64,000 nt of DNA from Rana temporaria (Eukaryota; Chordata; Amphibia; Anura; Ranidae). Both the position numbers and the translations under genes were made by a program. The stretch is from NCBI RefSeq assembly GCF_905171775.1, contig NC_053489.1, positions 249,351,008-249,415,007 on the forward strand, read 5' to 3'. Below, piece by piece: positions 57,694-64,000 of the stretch. The notes below the pieces were generated by a model, which ran no database searches, was not told the DNA's origin, and saw nothing but the letters and a program-made list of their open reading frames with translations. The number at the start of each line of letters is the position of its first letter. The first letter of the stretch is position 1.

Positions 57694-58151
57694 CTTGCCA
57701 CCAGATGCAGATTGTCACTTGCTGTGCCACAAGCCTGCTACAGCTAAACGGTACAGATTCTCACTTGCTGTGTCCCAGCGTGAAGGCAGGCAGCAGAGAG
57801 ATGATGTAATCTCTCTGCTGCCCGCGGCTGCACAGTGAGGGCAGGAGAGCGGTAATGCAGAGCGGGCGGTGAGAGATTATGCCATCTGTCTGCTCCACCA
57901 CCCACCGGCTCACCTGCTGACTGGCCTGCACACTAACTGATCCGCCGGCTCCCCCATCGGCCCCGCTGATTGACCCACCCGCCTGCCTGTCCCAAATTTC
58001 TGGGGGGGGGAATTGCCTCGTTGCCAACCCAGATCTGCCCCTGGATGAAATACAAGCTGGGTTTTACATGATTTGGAGGATAAGCATGCCCTTTGTAGAG
58101 ATGCTGTGAGGAGGAGAAGAGTAGGACTTTACTCAGTGAATGACAAGACAC

Positions 58152-58445
58152 TAAAGCGACTATACATGGATTGAAAATCCCTTCTGTTCCTGGCTAAATT
58201 TTCATCCATGTATGGGCTAGAAGTTGATCTATTGACTTTTGTACAACCAGACTATCTGTTTTTTCCCCAATGTTCAGGGTGGCTGGCTATAGCAGGGAAG
58301 GCTCCCCGCTGACATAATACAATAGCTCAGTGGGAGTGATTCCCCCATCCACATCAAATGTGTGGAAGAGGGAATCAGTTTTTTTTTTTTTCATTTAACC
58401 TGCTGGTAGAATGAAAAAAAATGAATCATGTATGGCCTTCCTAAG
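58152..58445. mobile_element. CCATACAT-ended element, copy 2 (inverted relative to copy 1)
   Basis: Ends agcgactatacatgga and tgtatggccttcctaag; shares cccccatccacat and gtacaaccaga with 26781-27092 in the other orientation. Confidence 0.55.
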
Positions 58446-58685
58446 CTCTGTGGCTTTGCATGCATTGTCTATAAAACCCAGGATATATAACGAAGAACTC
58501 TTATAGAATTGGTGCAGCTAAAAAGTATTTCTGCTACTGATACATTTCTATTTATAATTTGTCAGCATGCTAGCAGGTTGTTAGCTACAAAGACTGCAAA
58601 GCATACCCTTTATTTTTGTAATCTTTTTTTAAACAAGCTCTATCTATGTTTGATTTCAGAGAAAGTAAAAAATTTCAAATTGGAT

Positions 58686-58705
58686 CCTTTTCTTCTTCAC
58701 TGCAG
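58686..58705 (+). promoter_or_regulatory. Candidate splice acceptor upstream of the olfactory receptor
   Basis: ccttttcttcttcactgcag is a good pyrimidine tract and AG, 24 bp before the ATG at 58730. Vertebrate olfactory receptor genes commonly have a non-coding 5' exon spliced just before a single coding exon. Confidence 0.5.
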
Positions 58706-58729
58706 GACTACCCCATCATTCAGCTGATC

Positions 58730-59725
58730 ATGCTGCCCATTTATGCATTACAAGGCCTTTCTAAAACTGAGTTTCTTTTATCGGACAAAAGAAATATGAC
58801 TCTGGTGACAGAATTTATCTTGTTGGGTTTTATGTTTTCCTCCCACCGAGCAGAAATTTACTTTTTTTATATAATTCTATTTATCTACTTCTGCACATTG
58901 GCAGGGAATCTTCTGATCCTCGCTTTGGTCTTCTCTGATCAGCGTCTACGCAGCCCCATGTATTTCTTTTTAAGTAACCTGTCCTTTCTGGATATTTGTT
59001 TTATCAATATCACTGTCCCTAAAATGCTGCAAAGTTTGCTGCCTGGTGGAAAAACCATCTCATTGGTGGCTTGCCTTGCCCAGTCCTTTTTATTCTTCTT
59101 AGTGGGAGTAAGCAATTTCCTTCTCTTGGCTGTTATGTCTTTCGACCGCTATGTAGCTATATGCCACCCCTTGCGTTACTCTATTATCATGCACCAACAG
59201 CTATGTGTAAGGCTTATGTTTGGCATATGGATGGGAGCTTTTTTCTCCATAGTAACCTCGGCCACTGGAATGATGCGATTATCATATTGCTCCAGTGTGT
59301 TGAATCATTTCTTCTGTGATGTCATGCCTCTGCTCATGAATGCTTGTGTTAATACTGATGCTATCCAGCTGCAGGAAGTCATCACATCTTCTATTATGTT
59401 GCTATCCTCTTTACTCATTGTGTTTGTATCCTATGGAAAGATACTGAAAGCAATTTTAAAGATTCACTCAACTCAGGGAAGACAAAAGGCTTTCTCCACA
59501 TGTTCCTCCCATGCCCTGGTGGTGTTGCTGGCTTATGGAAGTTGCATTTTCACATATGTAAGGCCAGCTCAAGGCCAGTCCTCTGATTATAATAAAAAGG
59601 TGGCAATACTAACCACTGTGGTTGTTCCACTTCTTAATCCTTACATATACACATTGAGGAACCAAAGAGTAAGAGAGATATTGAGAGAGAACCTAACAAA
59701 ATCTGCCATTCTAAAGAAACTGTAA
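58730..59725 (+). CDS. Olfactory receptor, class II type, intact
   Basis: Single-exon seven-helix receptor of the odorant family; it would sit in the ciliary membrane of olfactory neurons and signal through Golf. Motifs in order: TEFILLGF at the N-terminus, LRSPMYFFLSNLSFLDIC (loop 1/helix 2), MSFDRYVAICHPLRY (helix 3/loop 2), the extracellular Cys-rich HFFCD segment, SYGKILKAI and KAFSTCSSHA (helices 5-6), PLLNPYIYTLRN (helix 7). I chose the ATG at 58730 (331 codons). It follows a good splice acceptor at 58705 and keeps the NMT glycosylation site, which the ATG at 58796 (309 codons, the usual size) would lose. The longest frame starts at 58646. No stops or frameshifts are present. Helix 3 has MSFDRY where MAYDRY is more usual. 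Confidence 0.95.
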   Translation: MLPIYALQGLSKTEFLLSDKRNMTLVTEFILLGFMFSSHRAEIYFFYIILFIYFCTLAGNLLILALVFSDQRLRSPMYFFLSNLSFLDICFINITVPKMLQSLLPGGKTISLVACLAQSFLFFLVGVSNFLLLAVMSFDRYVAICHPLRYSIIMHQQLCVRLMFGIWMGAFFSIVTSATGMMRLSYCSSVLNHFFCDVMPLLMNACVNTDAIQLQEVITSSIMLLSSLLIVFVSYGKILKAILKIHSTQGRQKAFSTCSSHALVVLLAYGSCIFTYVRPAQGQSSDYNKKVAILTTVVVPLLNPYIYTLRNQRVREILRENLTKSAILKKL

Positions 59726-61640
59726 AATATAGAAATGTTGGCGTGGTGTAGCTCCCCTCTGAATCCATAGTAGACCCAATGACCTGGGGGGGACCCCACG
59801 CTGTTTTTTTAGCCGGTCATTTATTTATTTTTTTACATTCTGCTGTCAGCGGATGGCTCATCGGTTGTTAAGGATGTGGCTTCCAACCCTCTTCTTAGCA
59901 ACCAGCTATATACAGTGTAAAAAAAATTGCAGAAAAATCATGGTAAAAATGCTGTACTTGTGTTTTGGATGCAGGTCCATTGAAGTCTATTACATGCAAA
60001 ATGGTGCATTTTGCGGCAAAAAAAGTCCAAAAACGCAGAGGCAAAAAAATGCATTAATGTGGACGTGCTCCATAGGAAGCCATGTTAAAAATAATTCCCT
60101 GCCTTTATGCAAAATGCATCAAAAAACGCATTAGTGTGAATCGAGCCTTAAGCACTCTAGTAATGCTCAGGGGCCTCGATTATTCGAAACATTAGTCGTT
60201 TATGACTCTAGCAGCTGGGGTTAACTCAGCCGAACGATAGCCCTATTAAAATTCTTATTTCGTGAAAACCTTTGCTTTATTTATCTCATGTACAAAATCC
60301 TCAAGAGCAGGATTTGGATGCCTTCCTCTAATCACTGCTTGATTAAAAAAATCTCACAGCCACACAGGCACATTAACACATTGCTAAGAAATACCACAGC
60401 TGCTAAGCAGGTCAATCCCTTTACTAGTTTACTAAGCATGCTGTGTGAATTGTGATTATCGGTTCAGTGGATTGGATATTAGTGCCAATTACAGGCATGA
60501 AAGTGTAATAGAGCAGGAGCACTGCCCTGGGCCTGCAGATAATTTAAAAGAGATGTATCTAAAATACCTGAACTTTAATTCTTTTGTTGGTTAAAGCATG
60601 TTCTGTCCACCAGGGGCAATGAACAAGCAACAAGTAAATGTACTAAATTGGAGTAACACCCAGTAAACTGAGAAATAAAAAGTTAACCATGTAGTTTGGT
60701 AATGCTGACCTTACCTTCTTAAAATGCTAGTTACCTGGCCCAGTAACCACACCCTTGAATTTAAGCATAGTAAGGGTCAGGCCATGGGGTACCTGACCCC
60801 CTTTGCACACAGCACTATAGAAATAGGTTACCATTATTACTACTGTTCGAAGTGATCCATCGGTAAGGGAACCCGGCAGTGTAGCCTTTTCAGCTTCAGG
60901 ACCGGGCCCCTACTGCGCATGCGCGAAGCACGCTGTGCTCTCTTACTACAGCCCATTCTTCTGGAAATGGGGACAGGGTATCCACTCTTCCCCGAATTGT
61001 GCCAAATGTGGCATCGGGGGGGGGGGGGGGGATCAGATAAGCGGAAGTTCCACTTTTGGATGGAACTCTGCTTTATGCTCTCTATTTCTCGTTTGTCACA
61101 GCTGTAGAGGAAGTACAAATTAGCCATCACTAATATGTAGCCAATACATCAGCAAACTGGTGCTTTGCAGCTTCCTGTACCTGACACTTTGGGCTCTACC
61201 AGCGCTCTAGGTGGCTAGAAGGTTTGTCAAACAGCCAAACTATATTGGTGTTTGGTCAAGTCATAACTCAAGCACAAGAGGGAGGTGAAACATTAGCAAC
61301 AGTATTGCTACTGCTGCTAAATGTCACCGCTTCCCCCCAGGCTGGTTGTAAAAAGCTGGAGTCCTAACAGCTATGACTGATCCCTGCCCGTCCCCTTCAG
61401 CTGTCAGAGATCTCTAGTTGACAGCAAAATATAAACAAAGGAGCAGGGATTTCTTTGGGTCTGGTATGGAATTTGGGGGGAGCATTCTGGGGTCTGCCTT
61501 GGCATCCATACCAGATCCTCATCAAGGATATGGGTCTGGTATGTATTTTTTAAGTGGAACCCCATTTTTTTGTGTGAAGGTCCCACGTTAACACCTATAC
61601 CAGACCCTCATCTAGGATAAGGGTATAGATCAAGCAAACC
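59726..61640. other. No gene recognised; dispersed repeat fragments
   Basis: 59785-59810 (gggggggaccccacgctg) and 61450-61640 (ggtctggtatgg repeated) recall the outer arms of the 43-45 kb palindrome. 60905-61080 contains a poly-G run and wording seen in other amphibian repeats. No coding similarity. Confidence 0.45.
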
Positions 61641-63348
61641 CATGGCTGTTTGCTGTAGCAGGTTGTAAACAATACAGATGTACCACTTTATAGGCAGATT
61701 AAGGGCATCCCTAGCCATGTTCTTTGGAGAAAAAAAAATCTTAATGTTTAACGCATCATTTAGGCATGCTTTCCGCCAAATAAAACTTTTTTTGCTTTGA
61801 TACAAATTCCCCAGGGCAATGCCCAGCCCTCCATGTTATTTATTTGACATACCCTTGTCTATTAGCCTAGAAAATGCCTATCACAGTTTAACATTTGTCT
61901 CCCATTAACTTCAATGGGGTTCTGATTTGGCACCTGAACTTATGTGAAGTAATATTCGCTGAACCTGCCTCAAACTGAACTAGAGTACATTTTGCTCATT
62001 GCTGCTGGCAACCCTGCTATAGTCATCATTGTAGCTTTGTTTGTTAGCAGAGGTCTTAGGTAAGTATAACAAAACCTTAGAAAACCTGGTTGTCTAAAAT
62101 GGGAACAAGACCTGCAAGTGGAGTTGGCACAAACTAGCAGAAAATACATCCAGAACATGTATTAATACTTTCTTTATAGAGGCAAATTACAAAGTGCTAC
62201 TTCGATGGTACATGGTCCCAATAAGAGTAGCCTCCTACATCCCGGGAGCCTCCCCATGCTGCTTTAGAGGCAGTTCCCAAGATGGTTCTTCCATATTTGG
62301 TGAGAATGCCCAAAAGTCCTCAGGTCTACAATTTTCTCTACTCGTGAATGGGCACAGACCTTAAAAAGAATACACAAGAGGCCTTACTTGGCTGCCCAGT
62401 TAAGCTCTGTGGTGCGTGAGGAAACTGAACTCTTTTGCCTTTTTGGTGGCCCGCATCATGATAGCCAAGTCGTAGAAATCCCCTGTGATACCGTTTGACC
62501 TGATTAAGGCCAAGCTTTCCTGGATAAATGATCAATGAGAAAATCTCAGCTATACTCAATGAAAAAAATTCCACAGTATGAAAAGATTTGGGAGCCTTGG
62601 ATTAAATGCCTGGTAGGGCATCTGTAGAGCCTGAAGGTGTTTCTGGAGTTCAAGTTTGGAATATTATCACACAAAACACCTTACTTACTCTTTACTTTTT
62701 TTCTCACTCGGCTACCCCCCCAGACTGGTTATCTGGAGCCTGGGAATTCTTCCATTTAAGGGAGGGGGTTAGGTGTAAAGGTCTACTCGCAGGCCTCCTC
62801 CTGATTTGTATGGGATCATTGGTTGATCTCTAGATGAATAATCATTCTCTCAATTAAAGCATTTGTATTTTGCAATAAAACCTATTGGAGACAAAAATCG
62901 TCTTTTTCATTAAAGAAAACTTGGGACATTTAAAACCAACGAATAAAATGTATAGACAGCTATAACCTTTAGTGGAAGCCAATAGAATCAGTAGATAAAG
63001 CAGTAGCAGTAAATATGGGCAACTAAATTGAATTGAAAATCTGGACTTTAACTGTAACACAGCGGACAATGGCACCAACTGCTGATACTTTCATTTTGTC
63101 ACCGTTGTAAATTCTGCAAGGCATGGTGCATTGCCACATGCTTTACAATCTAACACCTTTTAAAGAAAGATAAAAGGTAACAGTCACATCCAGGAGAAAA
63201 ATCCTGCTGGCAATTTTATGATTGTTTTTTTTTTTTTGTCTTTGGCATCTTCTGCCATTCTTTCTGATAAATAATTCTTGTATGACAATGGACAGTGTTA
63301 TATTATCTTTACCATCACTAATCACCATTTTTCATAAACACTATACAG
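61641..63348. other. No gene recognised
   Basis: No domain, transposon end or tandem repeat that I could support. Confidence 0.4.
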
Positions 63349-63430
63349 CAGGGGTGGGTAATAATTTTCCTGAGGGGCCACATGAGAAACTGGGACTTCT
63401 GTGGAGAGCCAAACTTAATTAGGATCAGTA
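63349..63430. repeat. hAT left-end fragment
   Basis: gcaggggtgggtaataattt followed by gaggggccacatgag resembles the left end of Charlie-like hAT elements. No right end was found within the window. Confidence 0.45.
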
Positions 63431-63623
63431 TTATTTTGGACTTGGAAAGGTCTATAATTACATAAACATATAGTAAACAAAAACACCTGGCATTAGGAAT
63501 AATAGGTACAACTGATGAAAGTTTTACAGCCCCCAACCCATACTGTAAAATAACAGCCGGTCAGGCTGTTCACATGCCACGGCGTCGATGTTTTGCAGCC
63601 ACAGCATTCTTAACTTGGGCTGC

Positions 63624-63656
63624 AGAGTTTGACAAGCACTGGCGCTTGTCAAACTT
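63624..63656. repeat. Short hairpin
   Basis: agtttgacaagc and gcttgtcaaact surround actggc; a perfect stem of 12-13 bp. Confidence 0.8.
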
Positions 63657-63667
63657 GCCCATTGAGT

Positions 63668-64000
63668 TTGACCACTTCCCGACCGCCGCATGTATATGTA
63701 CGTCCACAGAATGGCACGTACAGGCAAATGGGCGTACATGTACGTCCTTGCCTTCTAGCGGGTGGGGGGTCCGATCGGGACCCCCCCCCTACATGCGGCG
63801 GTCGGGTTCCCTCGGGGAGCGATCCGGGACGACGGCGCGGCTGTTTATAGCCGCTCCGTCGCGATCGCTCCCTGGAGCTGAAGAACGGGGAGAGCCGTAT
63901 GTAAACACGGCTTCCCCGTGATTCACTGTGGCGGCGTATCGATCGAGTGATCCCTTATATAAGGGAGACTCGATCGATGACATCAGTCCTACAGCCACAC
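63668..64000 (+). repeat. Probable start of the GGGAAGGGGTTAA family (copy 4, cut by window end)
   Basis: Starts gaccacttcccgaccgccgc, the mirror of the cctaaagtggttaa end of copy 2. Then GC-rich inverted blocks (gggtccgatcgggacccc; cgatcgagtgatccctt/aagggagactcgatcg). Frames are not recognisable. Confidence 0.5.

Larger units (their letters stand above)
56199..58043. mobile_element. hAT-like element with CAGGGGCGGATC ends (contains nested elements)
   Basis: Starts caggggcggatccagag and ends cccagatctgcccctg. Flanks gatgcaat and gatgaaat (56191-56198, 58044-58051) are an 8-bp duplication with one mismatch. It holds a 36-bp minisatellite and a nested element at 56811-57693. Confidence 0.78.

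Overview
This window is nuclear DNA from a vertebrate, most likely an amphibian and probably a ranid-type frog. The evidence is an interrupted vertebrate gene of the KHNYN/N4BP1 nuclease family, a class II-type olfactory receptor, and a dense, heavily nested load of hAT, Tc1/mariner, PIF/Harbinger-like, CR1/L2-type LINE and LTR elements. I infer the taxon from this repeat style and from memory of such genomes; no search was run. There are no bacterial-type operons, CRISPR arrays or recognisable tRNA/rRNA genes.

Region by region. (1) 1-21 kb holds the 3' part of a plus-strand KHNYN/N4BP1-like gene. Five exons (8039-8169, 15707-15803, 19484-19591, 19686-19793, 20209-20503) join in frame and encode most of an NYN/PIN-like RNase domain and a C-terminal tail. 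The upstream exons, including the first catalytic Asp, are not in the window. The introns hold transposons, a 28-bp minisatellite and a ~520-bp palindromic element. (2) 21-31 kb has three CAGGGGTC-type hAT elements with perfect 8-bp target duplications, each with internal tandem repeats, then a 22-bp satellite. (3) 31.7-42.8 kb has a long, inactivated CR1/L2-type LINE on the minus strand and a young LTR element with nearly identical LTRs but no visible gag-pol. (4) 42.8-48.5 kb has GGGCC-ended elements; one carries a ~2-kb near-perfect palindrome. (5) 48.6-50.8 kb has a dead Tc1 transposon split by two MITEs. (6) 54-58 kb has a second LINE copy inside a minisatellite and a three-deep nest of DNA elements. 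(7) 58.7-59.7 kb has an intact olfactory receptor gene. The rest is intergenic or unrecognised repeat.

The only two genes that look like functional host genes are the KHNYN/N4BP1-like gene and the olfactory receptor; nothing suggests they work together. I did not find a clearly new gene system. The most unusual structures are the 2-kb palindrome with mirrored TATA and poly(A) signals, the repeated pairing of hAT elements with internal minisatellites, and the young LTR element without coding capacity.
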